Shown: positions 25,784 through 33,320 of the stretch, piece by piece
How positions within the stretch are numbered: the first letter of the stretch is position 1
How the letters are laid out: each line of letters opens with the position of its first letter
NCBI RefSeq assembly: GCF_003943505.1
Contig: NZ_RJPS01000011.1
Location: 95 to 38,302 of the forward strand
Direction of reading: 5' to 3'
Length of the DNA stretch: 38,208 nt
Origin: Streptococcus cristatus
Lineage (GTDB): Bacteria; Bacillota; Bacilli; Lactobacillales; Streptococcaceae
Made by a program: the position numbers and the translations under genes
The notes under the pieces: generated by a model
Told to the model about the DNA's origin: nothing
The model's input: the letters and a program-made list of their open reading frames with translations, nothing else
Database searches by the model: none

Positions 25784-25894
25784 AAAGTCCTTGACAAGTA
25801 GCAACAGGAAAAACAGCGAAGTTTATTCTAATTTCATGTAGTGCAAGGCTTGAATAATATAGGAAATATAAACGAATAATCAGGCTATAGATAG

Positions 25895-25920
25895 AAAATC
25901 TCGCTCCGGCGGGATTTTTC
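25895..25920 (+). terminator. Terminator before the pyrophosphatase-like gene
   Basis: AAAATCTCGC (25895-25904) pairs with GCGGGATTTT (25909-25918, one G-T) over TCCG, then more T. A TATAAT follows at 25924-25929, probably the next promoter's -10. Confidence 0.85.
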
Positions 25921-25964
25921 TTGTATAATGAAGCTAGAAAGTAGCTGATGGAGGTAAAGAAAGG

Positions 25965-26321
25965 GTGAAATACAAGGAAAAAATGTTTAGTGCTATTATT
26001 GATCGGCCGGTCGGTTTTGAAGATTCTTTTGGGAATGTCTATCCGATTAATTATGGTTATATCCCTGAGATGATCGGTGGAGATGGCGAAGAGCAGGATG
26101 TGTATATTATTTCCCATGACCCGCAGCAGCCTCTGGAAAATTTTACAGGAAAGTTGGTTGCTATCATTCATCGGCGTGATGATATAGAAGACAAGTGGAT
26201 CTTGGCTCCTGTTAATGAGGAGATTAATAAAACTTTGATAGCGGAGCAAACTCATTTTATGGAGCAGTATTTTGATTCTTGGATTGAGATGGTGGAAGAG
26301 AGCAATGATTCAAGGCTCTAA
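25965..26321 (+). CDS. Reduced family I inorganic pyrophosphatase-like protein
   Basis: The 118-residue protein contains the family I pyrophosphatase core: DRPVGFEDSFGNVYPINYGY and the metal loop GGDGEEQDVYII, aligned to YPxNYGxI and DGDPxDV. One of the three loop aspartates is replaced by Glu (DGE). It lacks about the first 30 residues that carry the Lys/Glu substrate contacts, and ends about 25 residues earlier than the 175-residue E. coli enzyme. A later IEDKWILAPV may match the EDAKLVAVP strand. The start is GTG 25965, about 10 nt after GGAGG (25950-25954). Streptococci rely on a family II PPase, so this may hydrolyse another phosphate anhydride or be non-catalytic. I infer the fold, not the activity. 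Confidence 0.75.
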   Translation: MKYKEKMFSAIIDRPVGFEDSFGNVYPINYGYIPEMIGGDGEEQDVYIISHDPQQPLENFTGKLVAIIHRRDDIEDKWILAPVNEEINKTLIAEQTHFMEQYFDSWIEMVEESNDSRL

Positions 26322-26450
26322 AATCCCTGATAAAGATCAGAAAACGGCTCTTGTGATCGCTATTCTAACTGATTTAGGTTAATAATGAAAGTCTATATTC
26401 GATTGAGCTTTCTTCAATATCAGATCAAATTGCGAGATCATAAGTTACGA

Positions 26451-26496
26451 AAAAATCGCATGGGTGAATCTGAAATGATTTGTCCATGCGATTTTT
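26451..26496. terminator. Bidirectional terminator
   Basis: AAAAATCGCATGG (26451-26463) pairs perfectly with CCATGCGATTTTT (26484-26496), 13 bp over a 20-base loop. Flanking A and T runs serve both strands: the pyrophosphatase-like gene and the LPXTG remnant converge here. The rest of 26322-26547 holds nothing I can support. Confidence 0.88.
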
Positions 26497-26547
26497 GTAT
26501 TTAAGAGGCTATCGTAAGCAAAGGTTTATCTAGCAGAATAGAAATGT

Positions 26548-27006
26548 TTACGCTTCTTTCTTTTTAAGTAAGAAGAGACCACCGCTTGTAGCTAGAAGAA
26601 TCGTTGCAACTGTAAAGAGAGCAGAGTTTTCTTTGCTTCCTGTTTGTGGGAGCTGGGCCTGCTGAGTATTTGTTGCTTTTTGAGCTGTAGCGGTAGGCTG
26701 TGCTTCGCTTGTTTTCTGAGCTAGGCTTTCTAATTGCTCTTCTTTTGCTTTCGGAGCTGTCGGTTTGTCGACTGTTTTGCCTGCTTGTTTTGGCTGAGGT
26801 TTTTGGTTCAAAATTTCTACAATTTCGACACTTGGTTTGTGAGTGATAGGCATATCTTTAAGCTCAGCCAATTGATTGCCAAAGACAGCGTTCGATACCC
26901 AACGGTAGAAGTGGATGGTGTGCAGACGATTGGTTGGATTTCCAGCGTAAACGAAGAGCGGATGTTCCTTGTAATTACCAGAAATAGCAACGATTTTAAT
27001 GTGTTC
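26548..27006 (-). pseudogene. 3' remnant of an LPXTG-anchored surface protein
   Basis: Read leftward, the frame runs from just after a TAA (27007-27009) to the stop before 26548. The upper part reads VAISGNYKEHPLFVYAGNPT and NRLHTIHFYRWVSNAVFG, a folded-domain-like segment that I do not recognise. It continues in frame into a Pro/Lys/Gln/Thr-rich spacer. The end is a complete sortase signal: LPQTG, a hydrophobic helix (SALFTVATILLATSGGLFLL) and KKKEA. No signal peptide or initiation codon exists; the only near-start codon, TTG around 26871, is within the spacer. This is therefore the truncated end of a once larger cell-wall protein. The reason for the loss is not visible, though mobile-element remnants lie to the left. 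Confidence 0.8.
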
Positions 27007-27186
27007 TTAAATTTAGTATAACAGAGTTTGAAACCGTTTATAAATAAAAATATAGATAAAAAACAAACTTCTAACAAAAAAGAGAGATGTGTGTAATTTC
27101 TGAAGAGTATTTGAGTCTGATATTTAAACAGCCCGCAAGATTCGCAGCTTGGATTTCTGCAAATTCATGCAAAAACCAAGCATTTA

Positions 27187-27195
27187 TGCTACAAT
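27187..27195 (+). promoter_or_regulatory. Extended -10 promoter of the ACT-domain gene
   Basis: TGCTACAAT at 27187-27195, 29 nt before the ATG; -35 weak. The stretch 27010-27186 is AT-rich with no gene that I can support. Confidence 0.6.
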
Positions 27196-27224
27196 ATTAG
27201 CAATAAAGATGATTGGAGCAAACG

Positions 27225-27491
27225 ATGAAAGCGATTATTACGGTTGTTGGAAAAGATAAGGCAGGGATTGTGGCTGGTGTAGCTAGTAAAATTGCCGAGC
27301 TGGGACTGAATATTGACGATATTTCACAAACGGTTTTGGATGAGTTTTTTACCATGATGGCTGTCGTGTCTAGCGACGAAAAGCAGGATTTTGCAGCACT
27401 TCGTAGTGAATTTGAGGCCTTTGGTCAGACCCTCAATGTCAAAATCAATATTCAAAGCGCAGCCATTTTTGACGCGATGTACAATATCTAA
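27225..27491 (+). CDS. ACT-domain protein, UPF0237 family
   Basis: The 88-residue product is a single ACT domain: [20 protein letters not shown] (beta1-alpha1 with the conserved Gly before the ligand-binding loop), [20 protein letters not shown], and a final strand [20 protein letters not shown] domains bind amino acids or related ligands and regulate partners; this one is like GcvR halves. Its start is ATG 27225 with GGAG (27215-27218) about 6 nt before; a frame-compatible TTG at 27213 is unlikely. It lies 11 nt upstream of the UPF0210 gene, the fixed pairing I recall in pneumococcus and other Firmicutes, so it probably regulates or partners that enzyme-like protein. Specific ligand unknown. 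Confidence 0.88.
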   Translation: MKAIITVVGKDKAGIVAGVASKIAELGLNIDDISQTVLDEFFTMMAVVSSDEKQDFAALRSEFEAFGQTLNVKINIQSAAIFDAMYNI

Positions 27492-27502
27492 GGAGAGGTC
27501 GC

Positions 27503-28840
27503 ATGGATATTAGACAAGTTACAGAAACTATTGCCATGATTGAGGAGCAGAATTTTGATATTCGGACCATCACCATGGGCATTTCACTTTTAGACTGTAT
27601 TGACTCGGATATTGAGCGGGCAGCGGATAAGGTGTACCAAAAGATTGCGACCAAGGCTAAAGATTTAGTTTCAGTCGGGAATGAGATTGCAGCCGAGCTG
27701 GGGATTCCTATCGTCAACAAGCGGGTCTCAGTGACTCCGATTTCTCTGATTGGGGCAGCGACGGATGCTACGGACTATCTGCCTCTGGCTCATGCTCTGG
27801 ATCGGGCAGCAAAAGAAATCGGTGTGGACTTTATCGGTGGCTTTTCTGCCTTGGTACAAAAAGGCTATCAAAAAGGCGATGAAATTCTCATTAATTCTAT
27901 TCCACACGCTTTGGCTGAGACGGACAAGGTCTGCTCCTCTGTCAATATCGGCTCAACTAAGACTGGCATCAATATGACGGCAGTTGCGGATATGGGACGG
28001 ATTATCAAGGAAACAGCCCAACTTTCTGACATGGGGGCAGCCAAGCTGGTCGTCTTTGCCAATGCAGTCGAGGACAATCCTTTCATGGCGGGTGCCTTTC
28101 ATGGTGTCGGTGAAGCAGATGTGGTCATCAATGTCGGTGTTTCTGGGCCGGGTGTTGTCAAGCGGGCTCTGGAAAAGGTCCGTGGTGAGAGCTTTGACGT
28201 GGTCGCTGAAACAGTCAAGAAAACGGCCTTCAAAATCACTCGTATCGGTCAGTTGGTCGGTCAGATGACCAGCGAGCGTCTAGGCGTCAAGTTTGGGATT
28301 GTTGACTTGAGTCTGGCTCCAACACCGGCAGTCGGGGATTCAGTGGCCCGTGTCTTGGAAGAAATGGGCTTGGAGACAGTCGGCACTCATGGTACGACAG
28401 CAGCGCTTGCTCTGCTCAATGACCAAGTCAAAAAAGGCGGTGTCATGGCCTGCAATCAAGTGGGCGGTCTGTCTGGTGCTTTTATTCCTGTGTCAGAAGA
28501 TGAGGGCATGATTGCGGCTGTGCAAAATGGCTCGCTTAATCTAGAAAAGCTAGAAGCTATGACAGCTATCTGTTCGGTCGGTTTAGATATGATTGCCATT
28601 CCAGAGGCGACGCCAGCTGAGACCATCGCAGCCATGATTGCAGATGAAGCAGCGATTGGCGTTATCAATCAAAAGACGACAGCTGTGCGGATTATTCCAA
28701 AGGGCAAGGAAGGCGATATGATTGAATTTGGCGGGCTCTTGGGAACAGCTCCTGTCATGAAGGTCAATCAGGCTTCGTCAGCTGCCTTTATCGCACGAGG
28801 TGGTCAGATTCCAGCACCGATTCACAGTTTTAAAAACTAA
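27503..28840 (+). CDS. UPF0210 (DUF711/PFL-like) family protein
   Basis: This 445-residue soluble protein belongs to UPF0210/DUF711. Family stretches include [20 protein letters not shown], the Gly-rich [57 protein letters not shown], and [20 protein letters not shown]. Members are related in fold to glycyl-radical pyruvate-formate lyases by some reports, but no glycyl-radical end motif (RVxGY) is visible, and no function is firmly set. The start at ATG 27503 follows AGGAGAGG. It forms an operon with the upstream ACT-domain gene and is closed by a terminator. A nearby phosphoglycerate-mutase-like gene in the same order is shared with pneumococcus as I recall. Confidence 0.88.
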   Translation: MDIRQVTETIAMIEEQNFDIRTITMGISLLDCIDSDIERAADKVYQKIATKAKDLVSVGNEIAAELGIPIVNKRVSVTPISLIGAATDATDYLPLAHALDRAAKEIGVDFIGGFSALVQKGYQKGDEILINSIPHALAETDKVCSSVNIGSTKTGINMTAVADMGRIIKETAQLSDMGAAKLVVFANAVEDNPFMAGAFHGVGEADVVINVGVSGPGVVKRALEKVRGESFDVVAETVKKTAFKITRIGQLVGQMTSERLGVKFGIVDLSLAPTPAVGDSVARVLEEMGLETVGTHGTTAALALLNDQVKKGGVMACNQVGGLSGAFIPVSEDEGMIAAVQNGSLNLEKLEAMTAICSVGLDMIAIPEATPAETIAAMIADEAAIGVINQKTTAVRIIPKGKEGDMIEFGGLLGTAPVMKVNQASSAAFIARGGQIPAPIHSFKN

Positions 28841-28847
28841 GTATATA

Positions 28848-28871
28848 GGGGGTCTGTTTAACAGACCCTTT
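28848..28871 (+). terminator. Terminator after the UPF0210 gene
   Basis: GGGTCTGT (28850-28857) pairs perfectly with ACAGACCC (28861-28868) over TTA, then a short, C-interrupted T tract. Confidence 0.8.
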
Positions 28872-28948
28872 CCCTCTGTCTTGCTCAGTCAAGTGTGAGA
28901 CAAATAAGCCACTCTTAGACAAGTGGCCTTAATTAAAAGGAGACATTC

Positions 28949-29641
28949 ATGGCAAAAACGAAATTATACATTATCCGGCATGGCAAGACCATGTTTAATA
29001 CCATTGGTCGAGCTCAAGGCTGGTCGGACACTCCCTTAACTGAAGAAGGGGAACGTGGCATCCGTGAGCTAGGGATTGGGCTGAGAGAGTCTGGCTTGGA
29101 ATTTACCAAGGCTTTCTCGAGCGACTCTGGTCGAACTATTCAGACCATGGGGATTATCCTAGAAGAGCTGGATTTGGTCGGGAAGATTCCTTATAAATTT
29201 GACAAGCGCATCCGAGAGTGGTGCTTTGGCAGCTTTGACGGGGCTTATGGTGGCGATCTTTTCCGTGGAGTGATTCCAAGGGTACGTGATACCGATAATT
29301 ATAAAGAGCTGACTTTCCCAGAATTGGCAGACGGCTTGGTTGAAGTGGATACGGCTGGCTGGGCTGAGCCATGGGAGCAACTCAGTGGGCGGATTTTAGC
29401 TGGATTTACAGCTATTGCTCAAGAAGTGGAGGCCGCTGGTGGAGGCAATGCTTTGGTCGTCAGCCATAGTATGACCATCGGGACTTTTGCTTATCTGATT
29501 GATAAAGCCATTAGCAAAAATCCTGAGGTTGATAACGGCAGTGTGACAGTCGTCGAATATGAAAAGGGACAATTTACGATTCAGATTTTGGGGGATGTAT
29601 CCTACCGTAAGGTTGGTGCTAAAATGCTGGACGCTAAATAA
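28949..29641 (+). CDS. Histidine phosphatase (phosphoglycerate mutase-like), paralogue 1
   Basis: This 230-residue member of the histidine phosphatase superfamily has the catalytic RHG triad near the N-terminus (YIIRHGKTMFN), the second Arg in SSDSGRTIQTM, the acidic proton donor region IREWCFGSFDG, and the second His in VVSHSMTIGTF. Many such genes are labelled phosphoglycerate mutase but act as broad phosphatases. The usual SHG after strand 4 is SHS here. Start ATG 28949 follows AAAGGAGA. It shares about 70% identity by eye with the next gene, so the two are tandem duplicates with separate promoters. The exact substrate is unknown. Confidence 0.9.
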   Translation: MAKTKLYIIRHGKTMFNTIGRAQGWSDTPLTEEGERGIRELGIGLRESGLEFTKAFSSDSGRTIQTMGIILEELDLVGKIPYKFDKRIREWCFGSFDGAYGGDLFRGVIPRVRDTDNYKELTFPELADGLVEVDTAGWAEPWEQLSGRILAGFTAIAQEVEAAGGGNALVVSHSMTIGTFAYLIDKAISKNPEVDNGSVTVVEYEKGQFTIQILGDVSYRKVGAKMLDAK

Positions 29642-29649
29642 ACCGTTAA

Positions 29650-29692
29650 AAGAAAGCAGGGCAATGATGGAGGATTGTTACGCTGTTTTCTT
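29650..29692 (+). terminator. Probable terminator between the two phosphatase genes
   Basis: AAGAAAGCAG (29650-29659) pairs with CTGTTTTCTT (29683-29692, one G-T), with CAAT/ATTG inside. Confidence 0.55.
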
Positions 29693-29724
29693 GCTATCTT
29701 ATAGACCGCTTTTTTTCAGAAACG

Positions 29725-29733
29725 TGATATAAT
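29725..29733 (+). promoter_or_regulatory. Extended -10 promoter of the second phosphatase gene
   Basis: TGATATAAT at 29725-29733, 26 nt before the start; a GGGGGGAAG tract (29747-29755) serves as ribosome site. Confidence 0.65.
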
Positions 29734-29758
29734 GAGAGGAGAATAAGGGGGGAAGTGT

Positions 29759-30448
29759 ATGGCAAAAACAAGATTATACCTCATCCGGCATGGCAAAACG
29801 ATGTTTAATACAATCGGACGAGCTCAGGGCTGGAGTGATAGTCCATTGACGGCAGAAGGCGAACGTGGCATCCATGAATTAGGGATTGGTTTGCGAAAAG
29901 CGGGTATTGATTTTAAACTAGCTAGATCCAGTGATTCGGGTCGAACCATTCAGACCATGGGAATTATTCTGGAAGAGCTGGGCTTGACTGGAAAGATTCC
30001 TTATAGGTTTGACAAGCGCATTCGAGAGTGGTGTTTTGGCAGCTTTGATGGTGGCTATGATGGCGAGCTCTTTATGGGGGTCATGCCTAGGGTCTTTAAT
30101 ATCGACCATGTCCATCAACTCAGCTATGCCGAGCTGGCAGAAGGCTTAGTAGAAGTCGACACGGCTGGCTGGGCTGAGAATTGGGAAAAACTCAGTGGCC
30201 GAATTTGGCAAGGCTTCTCAGAGATTGCTGAAGAGTTGGAGGCTGCGGGTGGTGGCAATGCCTTGGTGGTTAGTCATGGAATGACCATCGGAACCTTTGT
30301 CTACCTGATTAATCGCATGCAACCTCATGGTCTAGGCAATGGTAGTGTGACCATCGTAGACTATGAAGATGGTCAATTTTCAGTTGTTTCCATCGGTGAT
30401 ATGTCCTATCGTGAAGTTGGAGCGAAAGAGCTGGAGGACAAGGCTTGA
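29759..30448 (+). CDS. Histidine phosphatase (phosphoglycerate mutase-like), paralogue 2
   Basis: The 229-residue product repeats all motifs of the preceding gene: YLIRHGKTMFN, SSDSGRTIQTM, IREWCFGSFDG and VVSHGMTIGTF, here with the standard SHG. Most differences from paralogue 1 lie in the middle (about residues 100-125) and near the C-terminus, which may alter substrate preference. The start codon is ATG 29759. The end overlaps the carboxypeptidase start (TTG 30445) by 4 nt, so it and the membrane enzyme are translationally coupled, unlike paralogue 1. The cellular substrate remains unknown. Confidence 0.9.
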   Translation: MAKTRLYLIRHGKTMFNTIGRAQGWSDSPLTAEGERGIHELGIGLRKAGIDFKLARSSDSGRTIQTMGIILEELGLTGKIPYRFDKRIREWCFGSFDGGYDGELFMGVMPRVFNIDHVHQLSYAELAEGLVEVDTAGWAENWEKLSGRIWQGFSEIAEELEAAGGGNALVVSHGMTIGTFVYLINRMQPHGLGNGSVTIVDYEDGQFSVVSIGDMSYREVGAKELEDKA

Positions 30449-31185
30449 GAAGACGTCGTCGCGAAAGAAGGAGAAAACTCTCCCTATTTCGACTGATAAA
30501 TAGGCTCTTATTTCTAGGAATTGCCATTAGCTTGTTTTTTGCTCTATTGCGAGTGCAAGATATGGATGAAGACTTGCCAACTTTCATTAATCATGGTTTT
30601 GGAGTCCAGAGTTCTGACTTACCCAAGGTGTCAGTTGATGATTGGGAATTGATTTTGGTCAATCGTAGTCATTTACAGGAAGAATCTCATCCTAGGTTGA
30701 GCCAAATTGATGATATTCAGGTAGATAGTCGGATTGCTGAAAACACTAGACAATTTTTAGCTGCAGCTCGAACTATTGCACCGGGAGAAACCTTGATTTC
30801 GGGCTATCGTAGCCGAGCAGAGCAGACAGAGCTCTATGAAGAAGCCCTAGCCTTGGCCGAAGAAGAAGGCTTGTCTCGGCAAGAAGCAGAGCAAGAAGTG
30901 CAAAAACGGATCCAGCTACCAGGTGCCAGCGAGCATCAGACAGGCTTGGCGATTGATATGAGCGAGCCAGAAGGTCAGAATGATGAAGTGGCACATAAGA
31001 TTGCGGAAATTGCCCCTAAATACGGCTTTATTCTGCGCTATCCTGAAGGGAAAAGCGATATTACTGGTGTTAATTTTGAAAATTGGCACTATCGTTATGT
31101 TGGCGTAGAGTCGGCACAATATATGCAAAAACATCACCTAGTTTTAGAGGAATATCTGGCCCTTTTGAAAGAGTCGGCTCGGTAA
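30445..31185 (+). CDS. Membrane-anchored M15B carboxypeptidase (VanY/LdcB-like)
   Basis: The 246-residue protein starts with a very basic cytoplasmic stretch (RRRRRERRRK), then one membrane helix (about residues 17-36), then an extracellular domain. The M15B zinc metallopeptidase motifs are present: SGYRSRAEQTELYEE, ASEHQTGLAIDMSE (SxHxxGxAxD) and ENWHYRYVG (ExxHxxY-type third ligand). Such enzymes trim peptidoglycan stem peptides as D,D- or L,D-carboxypeptidases; pneumococcal LdcB/DacB is a relative. The start is TTG 30445 preceded by GGAGG (30433-30437), overlapping the phosphatase stop. A helical insertion (ALAEEEGLSRQEAEQEVQ) lies before the His motif. Which stem peptide bond it cuts is not certain. 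Confidence 0.88.
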   Translation: MRRRRRERRRKLSLFRLINRLLFLGIAISLFFALLRVQDMDEDLPTFINHGFGVQSSDLPKVSVDDWELILVNRSHLQEESHPRLSQIDDIQVDSRIAENTRQFLAAARTIAPGETLISGYRSRAEQTELYEEALALAEEEGLSRQEAEQEVQKRIQLPGASEHQTGLAIDMSEPEGQNDEVAHKIAEIAPKYGFILRYPEGKSDITGVNFENWHYRYVGVESAQYMQKHHLVLEEYLALLKESAR

Positions 31186-31209
31186 GCATTTACAGTCGAT
31201 GAATAGACA

Positions 31210-31244
31210 AAAAATCAGCTGCTCAAATGAACAAGCTGATTTTT
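31210..31244 (+). terminator. Terminator after the carboxypeptidase gene
   Basis: AAAAATCAGCT (31210-31220) pairs perfectly with AGCTGATTTTT (31234-31244), 11 bp. The remaining bases to 31366 are AT-rich with nothing further supported. Confidence 0.88.
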
Positions 31245-31366
31245 AAATAAACAATAGTTCTGGAGTTGCGGCTGCTGCTTTTAATACATGTTAAGAGATA
31301 GAAAGTAATATCGCTTTATTAAGAACCTGATTATTTAAGCAATCTATAGAAATACAAGTTCGTAGA

Positions 31367-31395
31367 TTGACATATTTGGGAAATGAGCGTATAAT
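31367..31395 (+). promoter_or_regulatory. Consensus promoter of the oxidoreductase-tetR operon
   Basis: TTGACA (31367-31372) and TATAAT (31390-31395) are exactly 17 nt apart, a perfect consensus. Confidence 0.92.
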
Positions 31396-31404
31396 CGCAA
31401 TGTG

Positions 31405-31422
31405 ATTGAGCGCTCACTCAAT
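31405..31422. promoter_or_regulatory. Palindromic operator, likely for the TetR regulator
   Basis: ATTGAGCGCTCACTCAAT at 31405-31422 has 6-bp inverted arms (ATTGAG/CTCAAT) and the core TGAGCGCTCA. It begins 9 nt after the -10, so it covers the start of the transcript and would block polymerase when bound. It resembles many TetR-family operators. Confidence 0.75.
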
Positions 31423-31449
31423 TTGTAGACGAAAAAAGGAGTTCATAAA

Positions 31450-32454
31450 ATGGTTGTTCAAGCAATACAATATAGTCGTTTCGGTGATGAAGAAGTGTTA
31501 GATTTGGTGAATATTAAATCTGATTCTTTAGAAGCGAATCAAGTCAGGGTAGAAGTTCATGCTGTTGGTTTAAATCCTATTGATTACAAGACTTTTGAGG
31601 GTGCAAAACCACTTAGATTTCTATCTTTTACGGCGAAACTAAGGAATCCCAGTCGTTGGTTTGAGTCGAAATCATCTCTTTTTCCAAGAGGTGTTGGTAG
31701 GGATTTTGCTGGAGTCATCACAGAAATTGGTGAAGGAGTAAATACCTTTGCAGTAGGGGACAAGGTTTTTGGAACAATGATCAGTGACCCTGGATTGGGA
31801 ACCAAGAGGGGAGCTTTGGCAACAGAAATTTGTGTCAATGAATCGGAAGTCGTATTGAAACCAGATATGATTGATATGAATCATGCTGCTACTATGGGAG
31901 TAGCCTCTCTAACAGTGGGAGGTGCTTTTAGAAAAATTGAGTTAAGTTCTAAGGATATTGTAGTTATTTCAGCAGCGGCAGGTGGTATTGGAAGTATTGC
32001 AGTACAGTATGCAGTTGCTAAGGGTGCAACGGTTATCGGAATTGCAAGTAAGAAGAATTCAGAATATCTGAAGTCCTTAGGTGCCATACCAGTAGCTTAC
32101 GAAGAGAATATTCAAAATGCTCTTCTATCAGCAAGTCCAAAGCCGATTACAAAATTCTTGGATTGCTATGGAAGTGATTATGTTAAATTGGCTTTCAGTT
32201 TGGGATTGAAGGGCACGGATATTGGAACGCTAGTACCTTCACCATATGTTATGATAAGAGGAGCTCAGTTCACGGGTCCGAGACATTCCACATATGATGA
32301 TTTGAACACTCTAGCGGAAATGGTCTCAGATGGGAAGGTTCGGCTGAATATTGATCAGGTGTATGATTTTTCTCTAAAGTCAGTTAGAGAGGCATATCGT
32401 AGTCTGAAGTTGGGGCACACTCGAGGTAAAAAAGTCGTAAAAGTAAGAGAGTAG
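31450..32454 (+). CDS. MDR-family NADPH:quinone oxidoreductase-like protein
   Basis: This 334-residue medium-chain dehydrogenase/reductase has the N-terminal GroES-like domain (HAVGLNPIDYKTFEGAKP and PRGVGRDFAGVITEIGEGVN) and a Rossmann domain with AAAGGIGSIAVQYAVAKGA. The zinc-ligand cysteines of alcohol dehydrogenases are absent, which fits zeta-crystallin/quinone-reductase members that reduce quinones or enones with NADPH. The start is ATG 31450 after AAAAGGAG. The gene follows a consensus promoter with a TetR operator and is followed 16 nt later by its regulator. It likely responds to a toxic electrophile. Codon use is AT-rich, suggesting the cassette was acquired. Confidence 0.85.
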   Translation: MVVQAIQYSRFGDEEVLDLVNIKSDSLEANQVRVEVHAVGLNPIDYKTFEGAKPLRFLSFTAKLRNPSRWFESKSSLFPRGVGRDFAGVITEIGEGVNTFAVGDKVFGTMISDPGLGTKRGALATEICVNESEVVLKPDMIDMNHAATMGVASLTVGGAFRKIELSSKDIVVISAAAGGIGSIAVQYAVAKGATVIGIASKKNSEYLKSLGAIPVAYEENIQNALLSASPKPITKFLDCYGSDYVKLAFSLGLKGTDIGTLVPSPYVMIRGAQFTGPRHSTYDDLNTLAEMVSDGKVRLNIDQVYDFSLKSVREAYRSLKLGHTRGKKVVKVRE

Positions 32455-32470
32455 AAGAGAGGTGCTAGCA

Positions 32471-33115
32471 ATGGATAGTTTAGAACAAAAGTATGCACAG
32501 ACATTAGAAAATAGCAACTTGAGTATAAAACAACGTCAAGTATTATTATCAAGTCTAAAGTTATTTTCAGAAAATGGTTTTGAGAATACAACAGCAAGCC
32601 TTATTGCTGAGGAGGCTGGAGTTTCAGAAGGAACCGTTTTTAGTTACTTTAAAACCAAGGAAGGAATACTAGAAGCTATTCTGTCGACTTTTCTCGAACA
32701 AGTTATTCCAGATGTGATTGCTGATTTTTCTGAGAAGAAATTTACAGCAAATCAAGAGTCTTTTCCACTATTTTTAAGAAGTATTGTCCGAGATAGACTA
32801 GTTTTTATTCAGGAGAATCAAATGCAAGTTAAAATTCTCTTGAGTCGTTCTTTTATTGATAAAAATATTTCTGACCAGTTAGGGAATGTTATTATTCACT
32901 CTATCATTAAGCCAATTAGTCCAGTTCTGAATCAGTTTAAAGAAAATGGTGTTATCCGAGATTGGTCAAACGAAAGAATCGTTCGTTATATTCTAGCCTT
33001 GAGTCTTTCTTATGCTCTTCCAATGATGTTGAATGATAATGAGGACCTAGACATAGATGAAGCAGTAAACGAAATAGTTGAATGCCTGTCTTTTGCCTTA
33101 GTAGAAGTAAAGTGA
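32471..33115 (+). CDS. TetR/AcrR-family transcriptional regulator
   Basis: This 214-residue repressor has the TetR N-terminal HTH: LFSENGFENTTASLIAEEAG followed by VSEGTVFSYFKTKEGIL (about residues 28-62), and a helical ligand-binding C-terminal domain (about 80-214). The start is ATG 32471 with GAGAGG about 8 nt upstream; a GTG at 32462 overlaps that site. Encoded just after the oxidoreductase, it most likely binds the palindrome at 31405-31422 and represses both genes, with relief by a small molecule, possibly the oxidoreductase substrate. The ligand is unknown. A strong terminator closes the operon. Confidence 0.88.
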   Translation: MDSLEQKYAQTLENSNLSIKQRQVLLSSLKLFSENGFENTTASLIAEEAGVSEGTVFSYFKTKEGILEAILSTFLEQVIPDVIADFSEKKFTANQESFPLFLRSIVRDRLVFIQENQMQVKILLSRSFIDKNISDQLGNVIIHSIIKPISPVLNQFKENGVIRDWSNERIVRYILALSLSYALPMMLNDNEDLDIDEAVNEIVECLSFALVEVK

Positions 33116-33127
33116 ATTTTGATTTTT

Positions 33128-33158
33128 AAGCTTACTATTAAAAATAGTGAGCTTTTTT
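33128..33158 (+). terminator. Terminator of the oxidoreductase-tetR operon
   Basis: AAGCTTACTATT (33128-33139) pairs with AATAGTGAGCTT (33143-33154, one G-T), then T run. Confidence 0.9.
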
Positions 33159-33170
33159 AAAACCAATATA

Positions 33171-33202
33171 AAAATCCCCAATCAGAGCGATTGAGGATTG
33201 AA
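33171..33202 (-). terminator. Leftward terminator after the gdhA remnant
   Basis: AATCC-C-CAATC (33173-33183) pairs with GATTG-A-GGATT (33189-33199) with one mismatch; read leftward it ends in TTTTTAT. Confidence 0.7.
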
Positions 33203-33212
33203 AAATAAATTG

Positions 33213-33306
33213 AAACAATACCTTAACTATCATAGCCTTGGCTACATTTTTAAAAGTTGTTTTAGCTGTGTTGAGGAGCTTGGTACTGATGCCCTCGATT
33301 CGACCA
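33213..33306 (-). pseudogene. Decayed duplicate of the gdhA 3' end
   Basis: Read leftward, the strand contains LLNTAKTTFKNVAKAMI, which aligns with the gdhA end pieces IFNTAKTT and [13 protein letters not shown] after removing about 65-70 bp between them. At nucleotide level, AACAATACCTT and GTTGTTTTAGCTGTGTTGA are shared with the end of gdhA at 33841 onward. Several substitutions and no intact rest of the gene make it a relic. It lies on the same strand just beyond the GNAT gene, itself next to gdhA. Confidence 0.75.
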
Positions 33307-33320
33307 TAGTATATTACCAT

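Noticed and set aside
25743..26255. A 170-codon leftward frame opposite the pyrophosphatase-like gene
   Set aside because: The plus strand has a good ribosome site and family motifs; the reverse frame crosses a terminator and another gene.
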